64,000 nt of DNA, from positions 13,976,427-14,040,426 of the forward strand of contig JANJXV010000024.1 of the NCBI GenBank assembly GCA_024803745.1, in the 5' to 3' direction. The position numbers were made by a program, and so were the translations under genes. Positions 32,365 through 42,869 of this stretch are shown piece after piece. The notes under the pieces were generated by a model. It had not been told where the DNA came from and searched no databases. It worked only from the letters and a program-made list of their open reading frames with translations. Numbering within the stretch: position 1 is the stretch's first letter; every line of letters starts with the position of its first letter. Source of the stretch: Megascapheus bottae (lineage: Eukaryota; Chordata; Mammalia; Rodentia; Geomyidae).

Positions 32365-32565
32365 TTTTTTTTGTTTTTTCTGGCCAGTCCTGGGCTTGAA
32401 CTCAGGGCCTGAGCACTGTCCTTGGACTTTCTCAAGGCTAGAGCTCTACCACTTGAGCCTCAGCACCACTTCTGGCTTTTTTCCATGTATGTGGTACCGA
32501 GGAATCGAACCTGGGTGGTCATGCATGCTAGGCAAGCACTCTACCACTAGGCCAAACTCCTGGCC
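32365..32565 (-). repeat. IDL-Geo SINE, first of a head-to-tail pair
   Basis: Complete complement from poly-T tail to CCAAACTCCTGGCC. Followed at once by another copy. Confidence 0.93.
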
Positions 32566-32773
32566 TTTTTTTTTTTTTTTGGCCAGTCCTGGGGCTTGAA
32601 CTCAAGGCCTGAGCACTCTCTGTGGGCTTTCCTCAAAGTCAGTGCTCTACCACTTGAGCCACAGCACCACTTCTGGCTTCTTTTTTTTCAGTGTATGAGG
32701 TACTGAGGAATTGAACCCAGAGCATCATGCATGCTAGGTAAGCACTCTACCACTAGGCCAAACTCCCGGCCCA
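32566..32773 (-). repeat. IDL-Geo SINE, second of the pair
   Basis: Poly-T tail starts where the previous copy ends. More diverged, so the pair arose by insertion at or near the A-rich tail rather than by recent duplication. Confidence 0.93.
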
Positions 32774-32789
32774 CATTCTTCGTTTTTTG

Positions 32790-32948
32790 GAGTTAGTCAA
32801 AAGATCTCATAATTTGGGGGTGTCAGTCTTACTCTGTAGCTAAGGCTAGTCTTAACCATGCTATGTAGCCTAAGCTGGCCTTGAAATCAAGATTCTAATG
32901 CCTCAAGCTCTGAAGTGCTGGGATTGCAAGCAGTAACCACCATGCCTT
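32790..32948 (-). repeat. Old B1/7SL-type SINE
   Basis: TCTTACTCTGTAGCTAAGGC, GGCCTTGAAATCAAGATTC, GAAGTGCTGGGATTGCAAG: complement of an early B1. Confidence 0.75.
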
Positions 32949-33044
32949 ACACATGAATAACATTCTTTATCTACCCTGCATCACTCATTCTGATCAATAT
33001 GAGAAAGCAAAAAGTGAACAAATAGAGACCAAAATATCACCTTT

Positions 33045-33405
33045 ATCTTTGTCCATTTGACGTGCTATAAAAAGGTACTAAAGACCAGGTGGCTTAGGAG
33101 CAACAGACACTTATTTCTCACAGTTCTTGTGGCTAGGAATGTAAGATCAGGATACCTGCATGGCCAGGTTCTCATAAGGCCCTTCCAGGATACCAACTGT
33201 TGATTTCTTGCTATCTCTTTCATGGCAGAAAACCAAGGAGAGAACTCTCTGGGCCTGTCTTATAAAAGTCCTAATGTCATTCAAGAGGGCTCTATCCCTG
33301 TGTCCTATTCACCTCTTGCCTATCTCATCTCTCAATGCTACCACTTTGGGGACTGTTAGGTCAACATAAATTGGATAGGATGTTATTCAATCCTTAGCAA
33401 CCTTG
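33045..33405 (-). repeat. MaLR/MLT1-type LTR relic
   Basis: TTTGTCCATTTGACGTGCTATAAAAAG, TTTCTCACAGTTCTTGTGGC, CCAGGTTCTCATAAGGCCC, AAGTCCTAATGTCATTCAAGAG are in LTR order on the minus strand. Confidence 0.7.
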
Positions 33406-33409
33406 ATTA

Positions 33410-34140
33410 TTGATAAAGATTGTTTATTGTGAGAGATGATATGACCATTAACTGAGTTTCACAATTAGGTAGACTTCCTCTCTAATAGGCAATATTTGAT
33501 CAAGAGAAGCCTTCAAAACACTAAGGGTGGGGATTAAGCTAAATATGGAGGAACACAGCCAGGGAACATCCTCACTGTGGGTACAGTATCTAAAATGAAG
33601 AATGGAGGAGCTTGGCTAAGCATGTCTCTATGTCCTTTAGAAAGTCACCAATCAGATTTAGCTGTTTTAAAGAAGAGGAACAGGAAAATCAGAGTTAGGA
33701 GTGCCATATATCCACAGGAAGGAAACCTCAGAAGCATTTCTCTTCTCTTTTGCCCTCCCTTTCCTTCTGCAACATTACTTTCCATCCACCTTGTTCATGG
33801 TGTACACAGGTACCAGTGTGGAGTTGAGGGTAGCTTCAGAGTACATGAAGTTGAGAGCAAGTGTCGAGGGAAAACAAGGTCAAGTGGGACCACAGGTTAA
33901 GAATGGGGTAGACACTTCAATCCAAGAAAGAAGACACTAAGTTCAGAGTCAGTGGTTAGAACTGTGGAGGGAGGAAGATAGGTGTTGTTAGACTTGTAGC
34001 CAGAAGTCAAAAATTCCCTGGCAGGATGATATTCTGACATGAAATCCCAAGAGGACAGGTGGGTAACAGCTTTTCATTGGCATTTGGATATGACCCATAA
34101 GCCCTGTAGCTGCATCTCCTGGAAATGTCTTCTGCTCCAG
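33410..34140. other. Unique sequence, no gene supported
   Basis: Two overlapping plus-strand frames (33577-33900, 107 codons; 33701-33940) have no domain. Confidence 0.4.
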
Positions 34141-34149
34141 TTTTCCATC

Positions 34150-34460
34150 TCTAAAATACAGCCATTATAAAAATAACACATGCTTAATATGAAAATTCAG
34201 AAATGCAGAGAGGCATAAAGAAGAAAACAAAAATAACCTATAATCTCATCACAAGGAGAAGCTAATGTTAACTTTGGCTATATTTCTATGCATATTATTA
34301 CATATAATGTAATTCTGTCTATACATTCTGATTTTGCATGCTGAATTTTTAACTTAAATTATAATATAATCATTTCTTCATGTTATTAAGAGTTCTCAGT
34401 AATTAAACATCATTTAAAATGACATTTTCCCTGGTTTTAAGCACATCTGGATCAGCCTTT
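34150..34460 (+). mobile_element. Ancient interspersed repeat (L1M-like)
   Basis: TAACACATGCTTAATATGAAAATTCAG, AAAATAACCTATAATCTCATCAC, GTTAACTTTGGCTATATTTC, CTTCATGTTATTAAGAGTTC follow a widespread mammalian repeat pattern that I assign only tentatively to old L1. Confidence 0.45.
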
Positions 34461-34515
34461 ACTAGTTGATGAAAATCTCAAGGGTATGGAGAGATCTAAG
34501 TATTCACTTTTTGGG

Positions 34516-34822
34516 GGAATGATACTAGTGCTTGAACTCAAGGTCTTGTGCTTGGTAAGTTAGTTCAGTACCTCTGAACCATACCTCTAGTCATTTTTCA
34601 AGTTGTTGGTGTTTTTAGATAGGATCTCACTTCTGCCCTATTCATGCATTTGGGCCATGATCCAACTATTTGTGCTTCTCACAATAGCAGGATTATAGGC
34701 AACTGCTGCTAAGTTCAGGTATTGATTGAGAAGGCTCATGTGAACATTTTTGCCTAAGCTGTCTTTAACTTTGATGTTCCTCAGCCTTCCAGGTAATTAG
34801 GATTCAACCATGACCCATAGGC
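34516..34822 (-). repeat. ID plus two B1-type units (B1-dID-like)
   Basis: ID complement (GTGCTTGAACTCAAGGTCTTG) then B1 complements near 34600-34722 (GCAGGATTATAGGCAACTGC) and 34730-34820 (CCTCAGCCTTCCAGGTAATTAGG). Confidence 0.6.
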
Positions 34823-35007
34823 GCTTATCTATTTACTTTCCTTTGGACTGGTAAATAGGGCATTCCAAAAGTTCAAGGATTTCCCAAAAGCCTACAAAGG
34901 GCAATCACTGTGCAGGACTCAACGTTCTGCAGATTTCTCACATTTCAAACCATTGGTGACAGAGGTCAAAAGATGTTACCTAACCAAGCAATAACTCAAA
35001 ACCTGGT

Positions 35008-35076
35008 TTGAGGATTGTAGCTCAGTGGCAGAGTGCTTGCCTGGCAGGTACAAGGCCACAGATTCAATCCTTACCA

Positions 35077-35077
<1 letters not shown>
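35008..35077 (+). repeat. ID SINE
   Basis: GAGGATTGTAGCTCAGTGGCAGAGTGCTTGCC and ACAGATTCAATCC: well-preserved A and B boxes. Confidence 0.85.

Positions 35078-35123
<46 letters not shown>
35078..35123 (+). repeat. (CA)n microsatellite
   Basis: About 23 AC units starting at the 3' end of the ID element. Confidence 0.98.
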
Positions 35124-35125
<2 letters not shown>

Positions 35126-35189
35126 GCCCTATTTTTATATGTAGGATGCATTTCTTATAAAATTGTTTCATACCCCAAAGAACTACATT

Positions 35190-35545
35190 ATGGGTCTGCT
35201 AGGGTGCTATAACTAAACACCTCAGACTGAATAGCTTAAACAACAACAATTTACTATGTTATATTATGGAGACTGGCAATATAAGATCAAAATCTCAGCA
35301 TGTTTGACTCCTTCTAAAGCCTCTGTTGGAATGTTGTTATCTATGTCCTTGGTCTTTCTCCAGTGTGTGCACAACTTTACTCTTCTTGTAAGGACAATAT
35401 CCATCCTAAAGGTCTTATTTGATATTATTTATTTGAAGATTTTATCTCTAAATATGATTAGATTCTGAGGTACTGGAATTTAGGACTTCACCACGCATTG
35501 GGTTGGATGTGGACACAATTCATAACAACCACACTTTTTAAAAGA
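35190..35545 (-). repeat. MLT1-type LTR relic
   Basis: GCTAGGGTGCTATAACTAAACACC, AACAACAACAATTTACTATG, GAGACTGGCAATATAAGATC, and GGACTTCACCACGCATTGGG near the far end. Confidence 0.7.
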
Positions 35546-35815
35546 AGTAATTGGGAGCTCTAGACTTGAGAAACAGAGAGCAATAAGACACACTGGTAAA
35601 GAAATACTTCATTTTCTAGAAATAAGTGCCATCACTACTATTAAGTAATAGCATCCGAGTATCAGAAGTCTATCCATTCCCAGCATCCAGCAAGGCATCC
35701 ATTGTACAATGTACTGATTTTTCTGAAAGACAGGCTGCTATCAGTCCCCAGAGAAACACCTGGAGTTGCCCTGTATCTAAGGCGTCTGGAAGGGCTATAG
35801 AGGACTGAGAAACAT
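35546..35815. other. Unique sequence
   Basis: A 60-codon frame without a domain; nothing else. Confidence 0.4.
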
Positions 35816-35819
35816 GAGC

Positions 35820-35873
35820 TTTTTGCTCAGGGTTAGTGCTCTAACACTTGAGCCACAGCTCCACGTCTAGCTT

Positions 35874-35908
<35 letters not shown>

Positions 35909-36020
35909 TTTTAGTTGTTTATTGGAGATAAGGCCTTTCATGTCTGGGCTGGCTTCAAATTGTGATAATCACATCTCAGTCTCCTGAGTAACTAGGATTA
36001 TAGGTATGAGCTGCTAGTGC

Positions 36021-36025
<5 letters not shown>
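35820..36025 (-). repeat. B1-Geo SINE with internal (ATTT)n expansion
   Basis: The Geo half is short (AGTGCTCTAACACTTGAGCC), then about ten TTTA units (35873-35915) replace the junction normally written CTGGTGGTTAATTGG, then linker and B1 head. Confidence 0.85.

Positions 36026-36067
<42 letters not shown>
36026..36067 (+). repeat. (GT)n microsatellite
   Basis: About 21 units, at the 5' edge of the minus-strand SINE. Confidence 0.98.
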
Positions 36068-36069
<2 letters not shown>

Positions 36070-36070
<1 letters not shown>

Positions 36071-37030
36071 CTTAAACTTTTTCTTATATCTGGATTCTAC
36101 AGTGTGTTGCATATTTTCTTATACATAGCACTTTGTTACATTATACTTACACCCTATTTATATAGACTTATTATTTTCTTCTTCCTTTAAAAAGCACGCT
36201 GTTGACATTTAAGAGACTTTTCTAGGTATTTTTTTTCCCTTTCAAATTCCAAAGCTTGTGAAGACAATTGTGGTACATTGTTACCATCTTCTTCAAACAT
36301 TCCAAATTTCTTTACTCTGTCCTCTGTCTGGATTGGAAACTCAAACCTTATCACCTCGCTGCTTAGGCCAATAACCTGTGGGCAGCAGTGAGGTGCACTG
36401 ATTTGGGGGCCGAGTTTGGTTTGCCATCTTTCTTAGTTCTCTCCATGACAACCAGTAATGTTTCCCATAATAGCTGTTCCCTCAGTCTGACCCTCGGAGT
36501 GAATACAGAAGTAAAATCTCAGCTGACTTCTAGTAGACAAGCACATGAATGAAATAAAAACTGTGTTGTCAGACCCTGAGAGTTGAGGGTTATTTGTTCT
36601 TACAACATAACCATAATTTTCCTGATTGATATGCTACCATAGCCTATCATTTCTTTCACAGAAGACAGTAAAGGATAGCTTTCTGTTACACTATCTGACT
36701 TCTAATGAGAGCAGAAGCCTGGATGTAGAAGTTAATCAGTGGTTAAGTCACTCCCTCGCTGCCTGACCTGGCTCCACCCCTCAGCGTCACCCCTCACCTG
36801 GTTCACATTTGTGCTTCACTGACAACATGACCCGGATCTTGTAAGTCAACAAGGCAGAGCCAAACACCAAGTGCTATTATGTTAGTACTCAATAGATATT
36901 CACTAACTTGTTGTGCAATGTTGAACTGGTAGGTAAAAAAGTGAATGGATTCTGACTGATGGCATAAAAGATCTACCCTTCATTCATTTTCTGCTCTTTC
37001 TGGAGTATTCTTTTTTTCTCTCTCTTTCTC
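36070..37030. other. Unique sequence, no gene seen
   Basis: Around 36740-36845 a GC-richer patch keeps CpGs (CCCTCGCTGCC, CAGCGTCACC, ACCCGGATC). Confidence 0.4.
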
Positions 37031-37065
37031 TCTTTTTCCTGTTTATTTATTTATTTATTTATTAG

Positions 37066-37254
37066 TTGCCAGTCCTGGGCTTGGTCTCAGGGCCTGAGCA
37101 CTGTCCTTGGGCTTCCTCATACCTAGAATTCTACCACTTGAGACACGGCACCACTTCTGGCTTTTTTTTTCCATGTATATGGTACCAATGAATCAAACCC
37201 CAGTCTTCATGCATGCTAGGCAAGCACTCTACCGCTAGGCCAAACTCCTGGCCC
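37066..37254 (-). repeat. IDL-Geo SINE with 17-bp target duplication
   Basis: Complete complement with a TTTA tail. CTTTTTCCTGTTTATTT occurs at 37032-37048 and 37255-37271. Confidence 0.95.
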
Positions 37255-37329
37255 CTTTTTCCTGTTTATTTTTAAAAATTGTTTTCCTTTCTCTGTCTTC
37301 TCGGTAATCCCAGTGACAATGATAGCTAC

Positions 37330-37415
37330 TAGGCTGAGGATTATAGACCAGTGGCAGATCATAGGCTGAATGTGCAGGAATGAGGCCTTGGGTATAGTCC
37401 TCAGCCCATTCACCT
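37330..37415 (+). repeat. ID-type SINE, decayed
   Basis: AGGCTGAGGATTATAGACCAGTGGCAGATC and TTGGGTATAGTCCTCAGCCC outline an ID. Confidence 0.5.
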
Positions 37416-37710
37416 GCAAAAAAAAATAGAAAGAAAAGAATGCTAACAATATACCTATTATTTATAGAATTGAGTTAAGGGGATGTCAAATTCTAGGGTC
37501 TTTCAATGCAAAACTTGGGAATCCTTAAAGATAGGACCTAAACATTCTAGTTTTCCCCATGAATCACCCTAGTCTGGGTGCTCATTGTCCTCTCTGGACC
37601 ATTTAAATTACAGTGCTGGTAGTAATAATTGTACTAGTTACTATTAATACTTATTGAATGTCTACCATAAGCATGTCTACCCTCCTAATAATACTATGGG
37701 CTAGGTAAGA

Positions 37711-37711
<1 letters not shown>

Positions 37712-37760
<49 letters not shown>
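37712..37760 (+). repeat. (ATT)n microsatellite
   Basis: About 16 units, probably grown from the MIR ATTATTATT stretch. Confidence 0.97.
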
Positions 37761-37761
<1 letters not shown>

Positions 37762-37772
37762 GTGACTTTTTT

Positions 37773-37957
37773 TTGCCAGTCCTGGGTTTGAGCTCAGGGC
37801 CTGAGCACTGTCCTTGGGCTTTCTCAAGGCTAGAACTCTACCACTTGAGCCACAGCACCACTTCTGGTTTTTTCTATTATGTGGTACCAAGGAATTGAAC
37901 TCCAGTCTTTGTGCATGCTAGGCAAGCACTCTACCACTAGGCCAAACTTCCAACCCA
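37773..37957 (-). repeat. IDL-Geo SINE with target duplication
   Basis: Complete complement. TTATGTGACTTTTTT at 37758-37772 and 37961-37975. Confidence 0.94.
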
Positions 37958-38099
37958 ATGTTATGTGACTTTTTTGGTAGGATAGAACAGTTAGAGAAAT
38001 TAAGGGAGTATGGAGATTAACCAACTTTCCCTCAATATACAATACTGATTGAATGTTTAGTATGTTGCCAGACTCTGTATGTCTATGTTTGTGAAAGTA

Positions 38100-38255
38100 C
38101 AAGGACTTGGAACTTGTGCTGTACTGCTTGAGCTGGTTAATTGGAGATAAGAGCCTTGCTGATTTGTCTGCCTTGGCTGGCTTTGAACTATGATCCTTAG
38201 ATCCCAGTCTCCTAAGTAGCTAGGATTATAGGCATGAGCCACTAGTGCCAGGTCA
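38100..38255 (-). repeat. B1-Geo SINE, Geo mostly deleted
   Basis: Short Geo remnant (TGCTGTACTGCTTGAGC) then linker and a clear B1 head (TAGGATTATAGGCATGAGCC). Confidence 0.8.
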
Positions 38256-38584
38256 GATTCTGAAGACATAAAAGTCAAATAGTAAAAAGAATGATCTTCT
38301 CATGTAATTTATATTCTAGTGAGATACAAGTAAGAAACGAGTAAAATTAGAATAAGGTGATTTCAGAAAGTGAGAAAAACTGAAAAGAGGCAATGAGAAT
38401 GATTGACAGGAGTAGGGGAGATAGTTCAAATTGGATGAGGGTTCAGGAAACACAAATGACTAGAAGCCATCAGTACACAAATGTGGGGTACAGCAAATGC
38501 CAGGATCTTGAAGCAGGAATGAGCTTAGTATGCATTGTATAGCAACAATAACTGACTGCCAGAATTCCAAGCTTGGTTATTATT

Positions 38585-38715
38585 TTTTGAACATTCATTA
38601 TAGCTTTATTGAGATATATTGTACATACCATAAAAATCATCCATTGAAAAATTTGTATCCAATCTTTTTTTTACTATTTTTTTCACAGATTTGTACAACC
38701 ATCATAAGCATCTAA
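38585..38715 (-). mobile_element. L1M 3' end
   Basis: TTTATTGAGATATATTGTACATACC, AAAATCATCCATTGAAAAATTTG, and ACAGATTTGTACAACCATCA. Confidence 0.65.
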
Positions 38716-38756
38716 AGTAAGAACATTTTTAGTTTCTTGAAAAGAAACTTTGAATC

Positions 38757-38880
38757 TAGCTCTACTTTCTGCTTTTTGTTTGTTAATTAGAGATGAGCCT
38801 CATGGTCTTCCCTGCCTATTGGTTTCAAAGCTTGATCTTGAGGTCTCAGCCTTCTTAGTAGCTAGGATTACAGGGTCCTG
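38757..38880 (-). repeat. B1-Geo SINE, partial
   Basis: Linker (GTTAATTAGAGATGAGCC) and B1 head (GTAGCTAGGATTACAGG) only. Confidence 0.7.
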
Positions 38881-38903
38881 GCCGCCTTTTTAGTTTCTTG
38901 GTC

Positions 38904-39020
38904 TTTCTTTCTTTCCTTCTTTCTTTCTCCCTTTCTTCCTTCCTTCCTTCCTTCCTTCCCTCCTCCTTCTTCTTCTTCTTCTTCTTCTTCTTCTTCTTCT
39001 TCTTCTTCTTCTTCTTCTTC

Positions 39021-39091
<71 letters not shown>

Positions 39092-39096
39092 CTTTC
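38904..39096 (+). repeat. Compound pyrimidine microsatellite
   Basis: (TTTC), (TTCC), (TTC) and (TC) blocks in a row, nearly 200 bases without a purine, ending at the 3' tail of a minus-strand SINE. Confidence 0.97.
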
Positions 39097-39106
39097 ATCA
39101 GTTCTC

Positions 39107-39350
39107 TTGGTTGTGGGGCTTGAACTCTGGCCCTGGGCGCTATGCCTGAGTTCTTCAGCTCAAGGCTATCCCTCTACCACTTGAGCCACTGTGCCACTTC
39201 TTTTGTTTGTTTGTTTGTTTTTCCTGGTGGTTAACTGGAGATAAGAGTGTCACGGACTTCAGTGCCTAAGCTGGTTTTAAACCTTGATCCTCAGATCTCA
39301 GCCTCCTGAGTAGCTAAGATTACAGGCGTGAGCCTACACCACCTGGCTTA
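39107..39350 (-). repeat. B1-Geo SINE
   Basis: Full complement; a (TTTG)n run at about 39202-39220 sits in the Geo-linker junction. Confidence 0.9.
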
Positions 39351-39442
39351 CTTTCTTACTGGTTATCTTCTGAAGCAAAAAAAGATACTACTTTTGAAGA
39401 TTAATTTATCTATTTTCTTACTTTATCACTTCTTGTTTTTTC

Positions 39443-39632
39443 TAGCCCTGTTGCTTGAACTCAGGGCCTTCCTGATGAGCATTATCCTTGGGTTTTTTCC
39501 CTAAAGGCTAGAGCTCTGTCACTTGAGCCTCAGCATCACTTCCAAATTTTCTGTGTATGTGGTACCAAGGAATTAAACCTGGGTCTTCTTGCATGCTAGG
39601 CACTCTACCACTAGGCCTAACTACCTGCCCCT
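39443..39632 (-). repeat. IDL-Geo SINE, diverged
   Basis: Complement of Geo and IDL with small insertions (CTTCCTGATGAGCATTATCC). Confidence 0.85.
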
Positions 39633-39831
39633 ATCACTTCTTTTTTGTTGACCTAGCTAACAAACCATTGCTAAATCCAAGACGATTAAGATTTGCTAGT
39701 TTGTTTCTTCTAGCTGTGTTAGTTTTTTTGTTTTGTTTTGTTTTGTTTTTGCTGTGGATTGCATTTGCTGAAAGAACTAGATTTTCCTCATTAAGTTGTC
39801 TTGATATATTGTTAAAAATTCAATTTCAATC

Positions 39832-40035
39832 TGGGCTGCGGGCAACAAGTTGCCCCAGCTATTTGAAAGGTAGAGGGAGGAGAATTGGGAGTTCAAGACC
39901 AGCCCTGAAAAAATTAGTGAGAACTATCTCCAAAAATAAATAAAAACGAAAGGACTAAAAACATACTTCAAGTGATAGAGCACTTGCTTAACATGAATGA
40001 AGACCAAAGACCAGGTTCAACCCCTATTATCACAG
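39832..40035 (+). repeat. B1-dID-like SINE inside L1M
   Basis: B1 head (CCCAGCTATTTGAAAGGTAG, GAGTTCAAGACCAGCCCTG), A-rich linker, ID-like half (CTTCAAGTGATAGAGCACTTGC). Confidence 0.8.
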
Positions 40036-40154
40036 ATTTACCAGTTGAGCAGGATGCTTTGTTAAATGGCAACTCCTTTATATAACTACTTACAGATAAC
40101 ATAAAAAGAAACAAGGAAGGAAGGAAGAAGGAAGAGAGGCAAGGAAGGAGGGAA

Positions 40155-40365
40155 GGGGCCAGTGGTTAACACCTACAATCCTAGCTACTCAGAAGAGTAA
40201 GATTTGAGGATCACATTTGAAACAATCCCAGACAGATAAATCTGAGACTTTTATCTCTAATTAGTCCAGCAAAAAGCCAGAAATGAATGTAGAGCTCACA
40301 TGACAGAGTACCAGTGAGCAACAAAAGCTGATCCAGAGTGTCAAACTAGTACCAGCACACACACA
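40155..40365 (+). repeat. B1-Geo SINE inside L1M
   Basis: Head (AACACCTACAATCCTAGC), linker (TATCTCTAATTAGTCCAGC), diverged Geo. A GGAA-rich tract lies just upstream (40112-40154). Confidence 0.75.
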
Positions 40366-40699
40366 AAATTCTAGTCGTTTGTTGTGTCTGTGTGTCCTTA
40401 CATCTTGTATCTGATTACTATCACTGTGTTCTAGCTTTTGAAACTGAGAAATTGTGCCTCCTAACTTTGTTCTTTCTCAAGATCACTGCGACCACTTTTC
40501 TTGTATTTCCCTGTGAATTTTATGATCAGCTGGTCAATTTTTGCAAGAGAAGAAAGTGTGGAGTGTGATAGGGACTATACTGGATTTAATTTTCAGATTT
40601 CTTAATTGCTGGTTTAAAGAAAGACAATTGAGTCTTGTATATATTTTTATATATTGATTTTATGTTATATGCTTAATTCTGGTGCTTCACTGCTTACCC

Positions 40700-41060
40700 T
40701 GAATCTTCATATTAGATGCTATTAGAAAATACAGTGATGAGCAGTCTTTGTCCTGAAAAACTATGGAGCAGAAATAAGACTTTAACCTATTGAGTAAATA
40801 GCTGTTTTAGGAGTGCAAAAGGAAGTATATAATGCTGCAGATAATTAGAATTCTAGCAAAGTTCCAGGATGAAGAGATGATCCAAAAGGATGAAGAGTTG
40901 ATGCAAGGCCAGAGAATTCTAGAACAGTGTAGGAAAGGCTCTGAGCTAGAAGATCCACTCTAGCCCTCTGTTACTTCCTTTCTCCTCTAATTTGCTTACT
41001 TCTTTTCTTCTCATTTCCCCCTCTCCCCAACTTCTTTGAAAACATTAATAGACTAGAACA
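40700..41060. other. Unique or highly decayed sequence
   Basis: AAATACAGTGATGAGCAGTCTTTG near 40728 may be an L2/MIR3-like trace; no gene. Confidence 0.35.
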
Positions 41061-41079
41061 TGGCTAGTTATTTCAGAAG

Positions 41080-41205
41080 CCTGTCTGATCATCTGAATCC
41101 CTTGGCAAGCCTTTTAAAAATAGATTCCAGAGTCTCACCTCAGAACCACTGTAGCATCAACTCAGATGGCAGGGTACGGACAGCTGCATGAAAATGCTAA
41201 TCTTA
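41080..41205 (+). repeat. Possible MER5-like DNA transposon trace
   Basis: TGATCATCTGAATCCCTTGGCAAGCCTTTTAAAAATAGATTCC resembles the MER5 pattern; the rest is too decayed. Confidence 0.35.
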
Positions 41206-41620
41206 TTTGCAGCCAGGGTTAGGAATTTCTGGGTATGACTATTATAATTATATCCACATAGGGACTAATTCCAGTCTTCATTCCATTGAACGTCTGGTCT
41301 ATGTAGGATGTTGCAAGTCCAGGAGGCCACAGGGCACCTGGGAAGGAGAGTGCATGTGGACTTGCACGCTAGCTCCTGCACTAATGAAGAACGTCTCAGA
41401 GCGCCGCACCACCGAGAGGGCTCATTAGTGTCATTTGTGTTTGTGAGGATGGCTCATTATACAAAATGAACTTTTACTTTTCTGTAATTGGGACTCCTAA
41501 GGACTTTAGAAGATCCTTTTGCTATGATGGCTGTGACCCTCAGAGTCACCTGTGAAGGCATCTATGTGCCTTTAATGAATGATAACTATCTGCTGTATTT
41601 TCTTTATAGTTTTAAATAAA
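41205..41620. promoter_or_regulatory. Candidate conserved regulatory island
   Basis: Unique, CpG-bearing DNA (AACGTC, GAGCGCCGCACC, CACCGAGAG) dense in homeodomain TAAT/ATTA cores: ACTAATTCC, CTAATGAAG, TCATTAGTG, CTCATTATAC, TGTAATTGG, TTTAATGAATGATAAC. A 73-codon frame (41207-41428) is probably chance. Function is inferred from motif density only. Confidence 0.35.
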
Positions 41621-41969
41621 ATATTTCTGTTGGAAGAAAAGGTCCTTCTATCTCATCTCTCCCCAGATGTAAGCAATCTCTTCAAGATGGTAGAAACCCT
41701 TCCCACATTTAAAAAAATGTATCTTTGCTATACACTATGTAGGTTTTGAGAATTTAAGCATGCATATAGTGTATGTTTTTCTATAGCTTGTTCTATTCAA
41801 CCCTATAATATAACTGTATTATGAAGAATAGACTGGCTCTAGAGGTATCACAAATTATAGTACAGTAATATAATATAAAGAACTAAAAATATATTATTCT
41901 ATGGGATAGATATTTTAGGTTCTATTTTCCTGAAGGTAAAAAGTTATTCTATGTGGGGGGGGGGGGCGC

Positions 41970-42180
41970 ACATGTGTGGCACTGGTACTGGGTTTAAACT
42001 CAGAGCATGAATATTGACCTGAGTTTTTTTGTTCAAGGCTACTGCTCAATCCTTTAGACATAGATCTACTTCCAGCTTTTTAAGATAAGAGTCTTATGTA
42101 CTTTCCTGTCTGCGTTGGGACTACAGTCCTCAGATCTCAGCCTCCTTAGGAGCTAGGATTATACTAACACCGAGCTCTGT
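41970..42180 (-). repeat. B1-Geo SINE behind a G-run
   Basis: A run of 12 G (about 41956-41967) lies at the 3' end, then diverged Geo, linker and B1 head (CTCAGCCTCCTTAGGAGCTAGG). Confidence 0.75.
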
Positions 42181-42284
42181 CTAGATATTTGTTACACAAA
42201 ATCATTCATATCCTTGTGTATGTTTCATGGACACAGGGAAGTTTTAGGGAAATAAGGTAGACACATCTTAACCTTACCAAGATG

Positions 42285-42375
42285 CTATCAGGAGTAGCAG
42301 AAACAATTTTCACTCTCATCAGTGATAGGAATGTCTCTGCCTTACATTCCAACCAACACAGTCAAATACTTAAAA
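42285..42375 (-). mobile_element. Possible L1M 3' fragment
   Basis: TTTTCACTCTCATCAGTGATAGG and CATTCCAACCAACACAG resemble the antisense of the old L1 3' region. Confidence 0.4.
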
Positions 42376-42386
42376 ATACCCAACTG

Positions 42387-42628
42387 AGTGCTGGGCACAG
42401 TGGCTCACACCTGTAATCCTAGCTTCTCAGGAGGCTGAGACCTGAGAATTGAGGTTCAAAGCCAACCCGGGCACTAAAGTCCATGAGACTCTTGTCTCCA
42501 ATTAACCACTAGAAAACCAGAAGTGGTACTATGGCTCAAGGGGTAGGGGGGTAGCCTTGAGCTGAAGAGCTCAGGAACAATGCCCAGGCCCAGAGTCCAA
42601 GCCCAATGACCGACAAAAACAACAACAA
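42387..42628 (+). repeat. B1-Geo SINE
   Basis: Complete, ends in CAA repeats. AAAATACCCAACTG before and AAAATACACAACTG after (about 42630-42643) is the target duplication. Confidence 0.94.
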
Positions 42629-42643
42629 CAAAATACACAACTG

Positions 42644-42862
42644 CGCGCCAGACAACCAGTAATTCATGTCTATAATCCTAGCTACTCAGAAGGATGAGAT
42701 CTAAGGATCATGGTTCAATACAAGCCTGGGCAGGAAATTCCATGAGACTTATATCTCCAAGTAACTACCAAAAACTTCCAGAAAACCAGGAGCTGTGGAT
42801 TAAGTGGTAGAGCTCTGGCCTTGAACACAAAAGTTTAGGGACAGCACCCAAGACCTGCGCCG
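42644..42862 (+). repeat. B1-Geo SINE, second in tandem
   Basis: Starts next to the first copy's duplication; more diverged (GTCTATAATCCTAGCTACTCAG to AGCACCCAAGACCTG). Confidence 0.88.
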
Positions 42863-42869
42863 AAAAGAG

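Larger units (their letters stand above)
37620..38040 (-). repeat. MIR-like repeat split by microsatellite and SINE
   Basis: TATTGAATGTCTACCATAAGC and TGGGCTAGGTAAGATTTTATTATT on the left, GAGAAATTAAGGGAGTATGGAGATTAACC on the right. Confidence 0.5.
39640..40680 (-). mobile_element. L1M relic split by two SINEs
   Basis: Antisense L1 pieces: GCTAAATCCAAGACGATTAAG, TTCCTCATTAAGTTGTCTTGATA, then GTGTCCTTACATC ... GATTACTATCACTGTGTTC, GAAATTGTGCCTCCTAACTTTG and GGGACTATACTGGATTT. They are colinear once the SINEs at 39832-40035 and 40155-40365 are removed. Confidence 0.7.

Noticed and set aside
38868..39149. Frames with Arg-Glu and Glu runs or Ser-Leu and Phe runs
   Set aside because: Produced by the compound pyrimidine microsatellite.
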